The notes beneath the pieces were generated by a model that searched no databases, was not told the DNA's origin, and saw only the letters and a program-made list of their open reading frames with translations. Shown in pieces: positions 10,201-18,241 of a DNA stretch of 64,000 nt. This DNA comes from Clostridia bacterium (lineage in GTDB: Bacteria; Bacillota; Clostridia; Oscillospirales; Acutalibacteraceae), in contig JAGBCU010000008.1 in the NCBI GenBank assembly GCA_017937865.1, forward strand, positions 62,001-126,000, written 5' to 3'. Position numbers and translations under genes: made by a program. Position 1 is the first letter of the stretch. Each line of letters starts with the position of its first letter.

Positions 10201-11219
10201 GGTATTATTTTGAAAACGGTGATATAAACTGGAATGCAAACACTCTTGTGAAATATGGGGACAGTTGGTTCTATGTTTTAAATGGTGAAATTGCTTGGGA
10301 CTATGTCGGACTCGTTTGTTTCAATGACGTTTGGTATTATGTAGAAAATGGTGTTGTAAACTTTAATGCAACAACGTTGGTTTACTTCTATGGCGACTGG
10401 TACTATGTAGAAAACGGTGTTTTGAACTGGAATTATACGAATCTCTTTTATTTCTGCGGTGACTGGTACTACGTAGAAAACGGTAAAGTAAACTTCAATG
10501 CAACAACTTTGGTTCATTTCTACGGTGATTGGTACTATGTAGAGAATGGTAAAGTAAACTTCAATGCAACAACATTGTGTTATTTCGGTGGTGACTGGTA
10601 CTACGTAGAATATGGTAAAGTAAACTTTAATGCGACAACCTTGGTTTATTTTTGCGGTGATTGGTACTATGTAGAATATGGTAAAGTAAACTTTAACATG
10701 ACAACCTTGTTCTATTTCTATGATAAATGGTACTATGTGGAAAACGGTAAAGTGAACTTTAATGCAACAACAGCATTTGAATTCTACGATGAATGGTACT
10801 ATGTAGAAAATGGTGTAGTTAACTTTGAAGCAACTACTTTGGTTTACTATGGCGATGCTTGGTATTACGTAGAAAATGGTAAATTGAAATTTGATGCAAC
10901 AACATTATGCTACTACTGTGGTGAATGGTACTATGTAGAAAACGGTAAAGTTAATTTTGATGCAACAAAATTATTCTGCTTCTATGATGAATGGTACTAT
11001 ATAGAAAAAGGTGTTCTTAATTGGAACAGCGAGGCAATTGCTACACACGATGGCGTAAGATATTACGTTTCGGGTGGTAAAATTGCTTGGGATTATACAG
11101 GTGACGTTGTGATAAACGACATTATGTATAGAGTTAAAGATGGTGTTGTGTTAGATGTTGCTTTTGATTTGAATCCTGTCTATGGAAATGGGGATTTGGA
11201 CATTAACCCTGTTTATTAA
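7206..11219 (+). CDS. Large secreted surface protein: FN3-like modules plus C-terminal cell-wall-binding-like repeats
   Basis: A 1337-residue exported protein. Residues 1-31 are a signal peptide (ending TAFAA). Residues about 155-975 hold eight to ten degenerate fibronectin-III-like modules of about 90 residues. Each module carries a VYRK.....W.YV core, then Y.D.......Y.Y.V. Residues about 980-1315 hold about 14 repeats of 22 residues with the core WYYVENGKVNFNATTLV. These resemble the aromatic-rich choline/glucan-binding repeats of Gram-positive surface proteins. There is no LPXTG motif and no visible catalytic domain, so a role in adhesion or wall attachment is inference. The ATG at 7206 was chosen because GGAGG lies 6-7 nt upstream and the signal peptide starts there. 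Confidence 0.85.
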   Translation: MKSKRSSTKALLAFIVTLILAVSFSVTAFAADRYENCGNRYGRIIPTDEKLEAQVFDYYFKGDRAPIHFMRMSTGEPGACYAIEIYADAEQTTLLKYLSREYSTTAGHAPIAITLPFDGLKSGTYYGKCYTYVTRSDGTIYDMDSIQYFNIHIDRLSGKTVVLSGAHNTDAGISVNWTPLETASQYHVYRKINGWGDWAYVATLGEGASNYIDTDVINGNYYTYTVSASDGGYWSGFDANGVTIARLSTPTLNYVNAEDWHGCASLYWTPVDGADGYYVYRKGGSLSSYDWQLIANVQGGYSSHYLDYTATSTNWNYNYTVVAYKGESRSSYNPQGLEFNYMTAPVITKAFSTNYGVYVEWQKNDRKTESYNIYRKTWNSNWEYVGSTCDTWFTDTTASSGVDYIYTVVGVYKTNNSAFINEGWAVKYLATPHLNGVSFDDYNNAIVNWNYVGGAEKYHVYRKLSYETNWSFVAEVYDTYYYDTSEKISGETYTYTVIAYIGDYGSAYDNVGVFGHFLSAPNVNAYNVYNWNSSAIQVDWNYVNGATRYDVYRCDYGSNNWMLIAGGVTSDSYVDYTANPYYGYSYAVIAVNDYASSKFNVASVLAVPTAGLEYCTVGNEGGVHLGWTALTDGVIYHVYRRTIDGYWEEIGTSTTNYFCDWSQEAVNQYFIYTVTAEYYGYYSGFDGVGIANFAEVRNLYGVLTEGETPFITVNWELDGFTQWYELTRTVNGQTVSLGIFSSDSGVTQYVDTDISIGNEYTYSVKASCDGRFYKINSTTVKYPLPPVPVTPVGGANGYVSEGKVFVDIVWGYVDYAESYTVYRRTDATDWVALATISVSDLVNGPIYTDTTAEFDINYYYTVVGNAPNRDSLYDNNGVSAIVLKPVSHPYGVTVKEDIINTQTVAVVGWDAVDKAEYYSVFRKEANSDWVYLGTIWDGNCSFVDYNIVRGIKYTYTVTAGATNRGEAANPVGATFRWNINGKDFVYDGFTGLYECLGTWYYFENGDINWNANTLVKYGDSWFYVLNGEIAWDYVGLVCFNDVWYYVENGVVNFNATTLVYFYGDWYYVENGVLNWNYTNLFYFCGDWYYVENGKVNFNATTLVHFYGDWYYVENGKVNFNATTLCYFGGDWYYVEYGKVNFNATTLVYFCGDWYYVEYGKVNFNMTTLFYFYDKWYYVENGKVNFNATTAFEFYDEWYYVENGVVNFEATTLVYYGDAWYYVENGKLKFDATTLCYYCGEWYYVENGKVNFDATKLFCFYDEWYYIEKGVLNWNSEAIATHDGVRYYVSGGKIAWDYTGDVVINDIMYRVKDGVVLDVAFDLNPVYGNGDLDINPVY
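10330..11010 (+). repeat. 66-bp tandem repeat array inside the surface-protein gene
   Basis: Near-identical DNA units encode the 22-residue motif GDWYYVENGKVNFNATTLV. Conservation at the DNA level in the middle units suggests recent unit duplication or gene conversion, so copy number may vary between strains. Confidence 0.85.
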
Positions 11220-11233
11220 TTAAATAAAAAAAG

Positions 11234-11271
11234 AAAAGCTCTGAGAGTCTTACGATTCTCAGAGCTTTTTT
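11234..11271. terminator. Bidirectional Rho-independent terminator
   Basis: Arms 11234-11246 and 11257-11269 are complementary (AAAAGCTCTGAGA) and are followed by T-runs. The hairpin lies between the convergent surface-protein gene and tatD. Confidence 0.88.
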
Positions 11272-11289
11272 CAAGACTATAAGCTTGTT

Positions 11290-12054
11290 CTATTTAATAT
11301 TAAATAATTCTTTTGCGTTTTTTGATGTTATATCTAAAACCTCTTGAGGAGCAATACATTTAATTTCTGCTACCTTTTCAGCTACGTATGGGATGTAAGC
11401 TGAGTAGTTTCTTTTTCCTCTCATCGGTACGGGTGCCATATACGGACAGTCCGTTTCAAGAAGAAGCTTTTCTAAGGGGAGCATCTCGGCAACCTCAACG
11501 GGTTTTCTTGCATTTTTAAAGGTTAAAGCACCGCCAAGACCGATATACATACCAAGCTTCAGAACCTCTTTAGCCATTTCGGCACTGCCTGAAAAGCAAT
11601 GTAAAACGCCTTTCGGTTTATGCTTTTTCAAAATATTTAAGGTATCCTCGTGAGCTTCTCTGTCGTGAACGATTATAGGTAAATTAAGCTCTTTTGCAAG
11701 TAATATCTGCTCTTCAAAGACTCTTTTCTGAGCTTCCTTATTATCTTGACGCCAGTAGTAATCAAGACCTATTTCACCAATTGCCACGCATTTTTTATTT
11801 TTAGAAAGCTCTCTTAAAATTTCAATATAATTTTCAGGTAATCCGTCAACCTCTTCGGGATGTACACCGCAAGCAGAGTATATATAATCGTATTCCTCGG
11901 AGAGGGCGATAGAGGCTTTAGAGGAGTCTAAATCCGCACCGCAGTTGATAACGCCACAAATGCCCGATTCCTTAAGGGAACCGAGCATTTCTGTTCTGTC
12001 ATCGTTAAAAGCTTTATCTGTATAATGTGCGTGTGAATCAAATATATTATTCAT
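11290..12054 (-). CDS. tatD: TatD-family metal-dependent hydrolase/DNase
   Basis: A 254-residue TIM-barrel amidohydrolase-fold enzyme of the TatD family (3'-5' exonuclease or deoxyribonuclease in characterised members). Metal-site motifs appear in order: DSHAHYTD, GEIGLDYYWR, IVHDREAH, HCFSG and LLETDCPYMAP. Its ATG overlaps the metG stop by one base (TAATG), so it is translationally coupled. The metG-tatD pairing is common in Firmicutes. Confidence 0.93.
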   Translation of the reverse strand: MNNIFDSHAHYTDKAFNDDRTEMLGSLKESGICGVINCGADLDSSKASIALSEEYDYIYSACGVHPEEVDGLPENYIEILRELSKNKKCVAIGEIGLDYYWRQDNKEAQKRVFEEQILLAKELNLPIIVHDREAHEDTLNILKKHKPKGVLHCFSGSAEMAKEVLKLGMYIGLGGALTFKNARKPVEVAEMLPLEKLLLETDCPYMAPVPMRGKRNYSAYIPYVAEKVAEIKCIAPQEVLDITSKNAKELFNIK

Positions 12055-13988
12055 TAGCTTAACTGGGTGCCTGCGGGCATACCTTCAACGAATGCAACTT
12101 TAACGTCTTCTTCAGAAACCTCACCTGCAAGAAGCATACCGTGGCTTTCTACACCGCAAAGTGTTCTGGGAGCAAGGTTTGCAACGATAATAACCTTTTT
12201 ACCTATAAGGTCTTCGGGGCTGTACCATTTTGCGATACCTGAAGCAATTGTACGAGGTGTTTTTGTGCCGTCGTTAAGAGTAAGCTGAAGTAATTTCTTT
12301 GCTCTCTTAATAGGCTGACAGTCTGTAACCTCAGCAACGCGAAGCTCAACCTTTGCAAAATCATCGTAAACGATTTCTGCAAGACCCTCAATTTCCTTTT
12401 CCTCTTCCTTTTCTTCATTTAAATCGGGAAGAGAAGCTTCGATTTCAGCAAGTGTTTTTTCAACGTCAAGACGTGAGAAAAGGGGAGTAGCAACGCCTAC
12501 CTTGTCGCCTGCTTTAATAGCACCGAAGCTGTCAAGTGATTCAAGAGTGTTAACGTCTGTGCCGATTTGCTCAAGAATTTTATCACTTGTTTCAGGCATA
12601 AAGGGCTTAAGAAGCACTGCTACGAAACGAATGCTTTCAAGAAGATTGTAAAGCACGGTACCAAGTCTTGCTTTCTTTTCTTCATCCTTTGCAAGAGCCC
12701 AGGGCATTGTTTCATCAATGTATTTGTTGCAACGCTTTGCAAGGTCAAATACAAGAGAAATAGCATCGCTAACTTTATAAGTATCAAGAAGCTTTGCAAC
12801 GTTTGAAAGAGTGCCTAAAGCAGTTGCTTTAAGGTCTTCGTCAATTTCCTCTGCTGCTGTAGGAGCCTGAATAACGCCGTCAAAGTATTTGTTGTTCATA
12901 GCAACAGTACGGTTTACAAGGTTACCTAAGGTATTAGCAAGGTCAGAATTGAAGCGTTCAATTATTGTTTCATAAGTAATTGTACCGTCCTGAGCGTGAG
13001 GCATTTCGGAAAGAAGATAATAACGGATAGCATCAACACCGAAACGGTTGCAAAGGTCATCAGCATAAATAACGTTGCCCTTTGATTTGCTCATTTTATC
13101 ATTACCTGAAAGAAGCCATGGGTGACCGAATACCTGCTTAGGTAAGGGCTCACCGAGTGCCATAAGCATAATGGGCCAATAAATTGTATGGAAACGTAAA
13201 ATGTCCTTGCCGATAATGTGAACGTCTGCAGGCCAATATTTTTTATACATCTCTGACTGATTGTCAGGGTCGTAGCCAAGACCTGTGATATAGTTAAGAA
13301 GAGCGTCAACCCAAACGTAGATAACGTGCTTTTCGTCACCGGGGAAAGGAATACCCCATTTGAAGGTTGAACGTGAAATACATAAATCCTGAAGACCGGG
13401 CTTGATAAAGTTATTTATCATTTCTTTTTTACGGCTTTCGGGATAAATAAAATCGGGGTTGCTTTCGATATATTCTTCAAGCTGTTTCTGATATTTGCTC
13501 ATTTTGAAGAAATATGCTTCTTCCTGTTCTTTGCGAACTTCTCTTCCGCAGTCGGGACATTTACCGTCTACAAGCTGACTGTCTGTGAAAAAGCTTTCGC
13601 AGGGCACACAGTACCAACCCTCGTAAGCACTTTTGTAAACGTCACCTTTATCGATAAGCTTTTTAAAGATTTTCTGTACTGATTCCTCGTGGTCTTTATC
13701 GGTTGTACGAATGAATTTATCATAGGTCGTATTAAGACAGTCGCAGATATCCTTGATTTCGCCTGCAACCTTGTCAACGTATTCTTTAGGAGAAATACCT
13801 GCAGCTGCGGCATATTCTTCGATTTTCTGACCGTGCTCGTCAGTACCTGTCTGGAAGAAAACATCATAGCCTTGCATTCGTTTGAATCTTGCCAAAGCAT
13901 CAGCAAGAACGATTTCGTAAGAGTTACCTATATGAGGCTTACGAGAGGTATACGCAATAGCGGTTGTGATGTAATAAGGTTTGTTCAT
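12054..13988 (-). CDS. metG: Methionyl-tRNA synthetase
   Basis: Charges tRNA-Met with methionine. It has 644 residues. The class I signatures are HIGNSYEIVLADALARF (HIGH) near the N-terminus and KMSKSKGN in the middle. A Cys4 zinc knuckle is seen in CVPCESFFTDS and CPDCGREV. A C-terminal tRNA-binding OB domain (DDFAKVELRVAEVTDC) fits the long, dimeric form. It starts at ATG behind AAGGAG and is followed directly by tatD. Confidence 0.97.
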   Translation of the reverse strand: MNKPYYITTAIAYTSRKPHIGNSYEIVLADALARFKRMQGYDVFFQTGTDEHGQKIEEYAAAAGISPKEYVDKVAGEIKDICDCLNTTYDKFIRTTDKDHEESVQKIFKKLIDKGDVYKSAYEGWYCVPCESFFTDSQLVDGKCPDCGREVRKEQEEAYFFKMSKYQKQLEEYIESNPDFIYPESRKKEMINNFIKPGLQDLCISRSTFKWGIPFPGDEKHVIYVWVDALLNYITGLGYDPDNQSEMYKKYWPADVHIIGKDILRFHTIYWPIMLMALGEPLPKQVFGHPWLLSGNDKMSKSKGNVIYADDLCNRFGVDAIRYYLLSEMPHAQDGTITYETIIERFNSDLANTLGNLVNRTVAMNNKYFDGVIQAPTAAEEIDEDLKATALGTLSNVAKLLDTYKVSDAISLVFDLAKRCNKYIDETMPWALAKDEEKKARLGTVLYNLLESIRFVAVLLKPFMPETSDKILEQIGTDVNTLESLDSFGAIKAGDKVGVATPLFSRLDVEKTLAEIEASLPDLNEEKEEEKEIEGLAEIVYDDFAKVELRVAEVTDCQPIKRAKKLLQLTLNDGTKTPRTIASGIAKWYSPEDLIGKKVIIVANLAPRTLCGVESHGMLLAGEVSEEDVKVAFVEGMPAGTQLS

Positions 13989-14005
13989 TGTTTTATATCT
14001 CCTTT

Positions 14006-14032
14006 ATACCTCTTTCGAATGGGAAAGAGGTA
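14006..14032 (-). other. Intercistronic hairpin between the GH2 gene and metG
   Basis: ACCTCTTTC and its complement flank a short loop, with no strong T-run after it on the minus strand. It may act as a weak terminator or an mRNA stabiliser. Confidence 0.4.
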
Positions 14033-14060
14033 AATTTATTATTGTGTGTTTAAGTCGGGT

Positions 14061-16424
14061 TTATTCGGCTTTTAATTTGAGAGTTACCTTTTCAATGCCT
14101 TTAGCATCAATTGTTACGGTGATGTCACCTTTTTCACCCTTTGTTCTTATCCAGAATGCTCTGTCACCGCCAACGAGGGGAAATTCGGATGGACCGATAA
14201 TAGAAGCGGCACCCTTAACAGTAACCTTAACTGCAGAATCTGCAAAAGGCACTCTGTTGCCGTTCTGGTCACGGGCGATAATCTGAATTCTTGTTGCATC
14301 ATAGGTATCTTCCTCGCGAAGAGTGTAAGAATCTGCTTTAACGTCAAGGTTAAGAGATGTTACCGCATTTCTTACAACGGTAGCAACGCATTCACCGTTG
14401 ATATAGCCTTCAAAAGCATAGGTGATTTGCTCGTTACCCCAACCGCCAACGTATTTTGTTACGATATCAAACATTCTGTTAAAGGGGATTTTGCCTACAA
14501 CCATTGCGGCACCGGCTTTTACGAATTTTGATGGTGGAAGCTTCCACTGTTTAGTCTGAGCGGCAATAAGAGTATCAGTAAGAAGAGCTGCTGCTTTGGG
14601 GTCTAATCCGTCATCAACTGTGAGAGCATCACCGATAAAGTCGGCTGCAATCATAGGGGGATGGGGAAGATTTTTAAACTTTGAATCCTTGGGATAAATA
14701 GTGCTTGTATATTTACCGTTTTTATAAAGCTTAACGTAATCACAGTTTGTAAATACCCAAACATCGCCAATAACTCCGCCGGGATGCTCACCGATATCCA
14801 TAGCAGAAGCAACCTCAAGGAAGGGCTCGTTTTCCTTCTGTGAACGGTAAATAGCCGCACCGAGCTTCGGCACACGGAACATATCCGTTACACCGTGATA
14901 GCAAATTCTGTCACCGCTACCGAAGTCCTTGTGAGTGTTATAGTCAGCCATACACCAACCGATAGCACCGCTTGTACGACTGTTGCCGTAAGCAGAGTTA
15001 AGAACTCTTGTGTGACGTAAGGCATGCTCGGAACGAACGCCCTCTTTATCAAAGCTCTTTGTGGGGAACATATGACCGTTATGCTCTGTTACAAGGTAGG
15101 GTGCTTTAAGACTTTTTGTAACTATAGCAGGGGGTAAAAGATTTATCGCACCGCCTGAATGGATAAAGTCATTCATTGTGTAAACGTCTTCTAAAAGATG
15201 ACTGAAGGGCATATTTCTTACGCCACCTGTCTGGCGGGTGTTATCAAGAGAACGGGCAATAGCATTTGTTTCTGTGTAAAATTCGTCACAGTCAAGACCC
15301 TCGTTAACACGAACACCCCAAAGGATTACGCAGGGGTGATTTCTGTCACGTAATACCATTCGACGAACGTTGTCCTTTGCGATTTCACGCCATTCACCGT
15401 CGCCTAAATACTGCCATGATGGCATTTCTGTAAATACAAGAAGACCTATTTCATCGCAACGGTCAAGGAAGTGAACACTGTCTGGATAGTGAGAGGTTCT
15501 CGCAAGGTTAACACCAAGCTCGTATTTAAGAAGATCAGCATCTGCCTTTTGAACGTTTTTAGGCATAGCGTAACCAACGTAAGGGTAGCTTTGGTGACGG
15601 TTAAGACCGCGAATTTTAATCTTCTTACCGTTAAGGTAGAAGCCGTCTGTCATAAATTTACATTCTCTGAAGCCGAAGCGCACAGAGATTTCGTCTTTAT
15701 CATCAAGCTTGATTTTCATTGTGTAAAGGTTAGGGTTATCAATATCCCAAAGCTTTACGTCTGAAACTGCCCATTTTGCGTTTATAACAGTACCTTTGAA
15801 ATCAGTTTTCTTTTCGCCGATTACTTTGTCACCGTTAAAAAGAGTAAAGGTAAGCTGACCGCTTGTGCTTTCGGAAAGAGTGATATCCATATCAAGCACT
15901 TTTTTGGGCTGTAATACATTAAGGGTACGGATAAATGCGTTGTCAATGTAAACCTTGCTTACCTCTTCGAGCCATACTTCTCTGTAAATACCGCCGTAAA
16001 CAAGGTAGTCTACAACGTTACCGAAGGGCGGAATTTCACTTCTTTCTGATGAGTCAAGCTCAACTACAAGAAGGTTACCCTTTGCTTTTACTTTATCTGT
16101 AATGTCAAAGGTAAAGGGATTATACGCACCCTTATATTCACCGATAAATTCACCGTTAAGATATACCTTTGAATAAACTGCCGCACCTTCAAAATGAAGA
16201 ATATAGCGTTTACCCTCAGCTTTCTTACCGATGTCAAAGGTCTTACGGTAACAGCTGACAAACTGATATGATTTTTCATCAAAATAATTTAAAGGTAATT
16301 CTTTATTGGTATGGGGAATATCAACTGTTTCGAAATGACTGTCATCATATTTTTTCCGGGTCATTTCTTTTTCGAAAGCAGGATAATATTTCCAACCGAA
16401 GTTAAGTGATTGTGAAGTACGCAT
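14061..16424 (-). CDS. Glycoside hydrolase family 2 enzyme (beta-galactosidase/glucuronidase-like)
   Basis: A 787-residue GH2 enzyme with the usual jelly-roll sugar-binding domain (about 1-180), an Ig-like domain, and a TIM barrel. The acid/base Glu is near residue 375 (WGVRVNEGLDC) and the nucleophile Glu near residue 447 (LVTEHNGH). Two further beta domains close the C-terminus. No signal peptide is seen, so it probably acts on imported oligosaccharides. Substrate (beta-galactoside, glucuronide or mannoside) cannot be read from the sequence. The ATG at 16424 follows AAAGGGTGAT. It sits between metG and the nucleotidyltransferase gene without obvious functional partners. Confidence 0.88.
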   Translation of the reverse strand: MRTSQSLNFGWKYYPAFEKEMTRKKYDDSHFETVDIPHTNKELPLNYFDEKSYQFVSCYRKTFDIGKKAEGKRYILHFEGAAVYSKVYLNGEFIGEYKGAYNPFTFDITDKVKAKGNLLVVELDSSERSEIPPFGNVVDYLVYGGIYREVWLEEVSKVYIDNAFIRTLNVLQPKKVLDMDITLSESTSGQLTFTLFNGDKVIGEKKTDFKGTVINAKWAVSDVKLWDIDNPNLYTMKIKLDDKDEISVRFGFRECKFMTDGFYLNGKKIKIRGLNRHQSYPYVGYAMPKNVQKADADLLKYELGVNLARTSHYPDSVHFLDRCDEIGLLVFTEMPSWQYLGDGEWREIAKDNVRRMVLRDRNHPCVILWGVRVNEGLDCDEFYTETNAIARSLDNTRQTGGVRNMPFSHLLEDVYTMNDFIHSGGAINLLPPAIVTKSLKAPYLVTEHNGHMFPTKSFDKEGVRSEHALRHTRVLNSAYGNSRTSGAIGWCMADYNTHKDFGSGDRICYHGVTDMFRVPKLGAAIYRSQKENEPFLEVASAMDIGEHPGGVIGDVWVFTNCDYVKLYKNGKYTSTIYPKDSKFKNLPHPPMIAADFIGDALTVDDGLDPKAAALLTDTLIAAQTKQWKLPPSKFVKAGAAMVVGKIPFNRMFDIVTKYVGGWGNEQITYAFEGYINGECVATVVRNAVTSLNLDVKADSYTLREEDTYDATRIQIIARDQNGNRVPFADSAVKVTVKGAASIIGPSEFPLVGGDRAFWIRTKGEKGDITVTIDAKGIEKVTLKLKAE

Positions 16425-16482
16425 TTTATCACCCTTTTCCAAAATACTGTTACAAAGGATTATACCCTTTTATTTTATACTA

Positions 16483-17799
16483 TTACAAATAGTATGTCAA
16501 TAAATCTTCTTTTTTGTTTTGCAGCTTGCCTTCTATTACGGCATCTAAAAGTGTGTCAAGTGCTTTGCCTATGTCCTCGCCCTTAAGACCTTTCTTTTTA
16601 AGGTCATCACCTGTTATTGCAAGCTGAGCTATTTTACAGCACTCGTTATTCTTTTCTGTTTCGTCAAGCCATTTTAAGCACTGCTCAGACTCCTTGCTTA
16701 TATCTCGGTAGCTTTCGCTTAAAGCTCCGCGGTCACTTTTTTTAATTGTTAAAAGAGTTTTAATATCATCAACAGTTTTATTTTTTAAATGCTTTTTTAA
16801 ATCGGCCTTTGAAAGCGGTGGCTCAAAATCGTGGTTTGCAACAAGAAAAGACACTCTGTTTATTGTCTTTTTATCAAACCTGAGTCTTGTTAATATTTCG
16901 CGAGCCATATCACCGCCTATAGTGGCGTGATTTTTAAAGGTACTGTTACCGTTTTCGTCAAGCTTATGAGTCGGTATCTTACCTAAATCGTGAAGAAGCA
17001 TTGTAAGACGCAAAATTTTATCCTGAGGGATAGTATCAACAGTATGGCAAATGTGCTCCCATACGTCGTAGGCGTGTTTCTTACCGTATTGCTTAAAGCC
17101 TACCGCAGATTTTATTTCAGGAATAAAAACAGATAAAACGTCCCAATATTCCATTAAAATATTAAATGCATTTTTACCGCATACAAGCTTTGAAAGCTCA
17201 ACCGCTAATCTTTCTGCAGAAATGTTTTTCAAAAGGTCCTTGTTATCGTGTATCGCTTTTGCGGTTTCACTTTCAATCGTAAAGCCTAAAACGGAAGCGA
17301 AACGCAAAGCTCTCATTATACGAAGCCCATCCTCTTGGAAACGAGCAGAGGGGTTACCTACGGTTTTTATTATACTACTATATATATCCTCTTGTCCGCC
17401 GTATAAATCTACTAAACCTGTTTTATCGTTATACGCTAATGCATTTACTGTAAAATCCCGTCTTGAAAGGTCATCGCTTAATTTTTTAGTAAAATGCACG
17501 TTTTCAGGGTGTCGGTTATCGTTATAATCACCGTCCACACGGTAAGTTGTAACCTCAAAGGGTGTTTTATCTATAACCACAGTAAGAGTGCCGTGCTTAA
17601 GCCCCGTATCAACTGTTTTATAGTCTTTGAAAACCATTACGGTATCTTCGGGTGAGGCTGAGGTGGTTATATCCCAATCCGTAGGATTTAAACCCATTAT
17701 TGAATCTCTAACTGCACCACCAACGCAAAAGGCTTCAAACCCTGCGTTTTCCAACAGAGTGATGATAGTTTTTGCTTTTGAGGGGATATTAAGAGTCAT
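16483..17799 (-). CDS. cca: CCA-adding-type tRNA nucleotidyltransferase with HD domain
   Basis: A class II nucleotidyltransferase of 438 residues that should add or repair the 3' CCA end of tRNAs. The N-terminal head has CVGGAVRDSIMG and DWDITTSA, which supply the catalytic Asp pair. RRDFTVNALAY is the conserved substrate-binding segment. A C-terminal HD phosphohydrolase-type domain has MLLHDLGKIPTHK. The ATG at 17799 is preferred because AAAGGA lies about 9 nt upstream; longer in-frame starts lack a site. Clostridia can carry separate CC- and A-adding enzymes, so which activity this one has is not decided here. Confidence 0.9.
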   Translation of the reverse strand: MTLNIPSKAKTIITLLENAGFEAFCVGGAVRDSIMGLNPTDWDITTSASPEDTVMVFKDYKTVDTGLKHGTLTVVIDKTPFEVTTYRVDGDYNDNRHPENVHFTKKLSDDLSRRDFTVNALAYNDKTGLVDLYGGQEDIYSSIIKTVGNPSARFQEDGLRIMRALRFASVLGFTIESETAKAIHDNKDLLKNISAERLAVELSKLVCGKNAFNILMEYWDVLSVFIPEIKSAVGFKQYGKKHAYDVWEHICHTVDTIPQDKILRLTMLLHDLGKIPTHKLDENGNSTFKNHATIGGDMAREILTRLRFDKKTINRVSFLVANHDFEPPLSKADLKKHLKNKTVDDIKTLLTIKKSDRGALSESYRDISKESEQCLKWLDETEKNNECCKIAQLAITGDDLKKKGLKGEDIGKALDTLLDAVIEGKLQNKKEDLLTYYL

Positions 17800-18076
17800 A
17801 AGGGGGTATCCTTTCAGTAAAATATGCATATTTATATATATAATGGTATATATTATGACTGTAAAAACACAGTGTGTCAATAAAAAATTACAATTTGAAG
17901 CATTTTATGGCATAAAAAGGGGGTAAAAGTTACAGTTTGTAATTTCTGCAATTGTTACAAAAGAAGTTACAGAACACTTGTCGTTTTTTAGATAAACACA
18001 CTCAAAAGTGTTTGATTTATGTGTTTCGTGTTGAAAACCTTTGTGAAAAGTCAACAAAAACATCAAAATCGTTTAT

Positions 18077-18104
18077 TTGACTTAAATAAAAAGTTGAGTA
18101 TAAT
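18077..18104 (+). promoter_or_regulatory. Sigma-A promoter of the G5/3D gene
   Basis: TTGACT (18077-18082) and TATAAT (18099-18104) are 16 bp apart, which implies a leader of about 130 nt before the ATG. Confidence 0.75.
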
Positions 18105-18241
18105 ACCAAGTGCCATCGGATAAAACGGCGTTTTTGTTAGTAGTATAGAATCGAATTTGTGACAGATTCGGTGCTTTATTGCCAATAAAAAAGCCTACAA
18201 CGGCAGCTTATAAAAGTTGCTTGTCTAAGGAGAATTATACC
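18105..18241 (+). other. Structured 5' leader of the G5/3D gene, class unknown
   Basis: The leader contains several short complementary segments: a CGAAT...ATTCG hairpin at about 18151-18169, and TGCC/GGCA pairs. I compared it by eye with the c-di-AMP (ydaO) riboswitch common before wall genes and could not match its conserved blocks. The rest of the gap (17800-18076) is AT-rich, with no other feature that I can support. Confidence 0.3.

Noticed and set aside
17930..17985. WalR-like TGTAAC repeats upstream of the G5/3D gene
   Set aside because: Spacing between the half-sites is 6, not the 5 bp of the WalR consensus, and the site is over 90 bp from the promoter.
18105..18241. c-di-AMP (ydaO) riboswitch
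   Set aside because: The conserved GGUACGGAGGAACC and GUAGGGAUACC-type blocks are absent.
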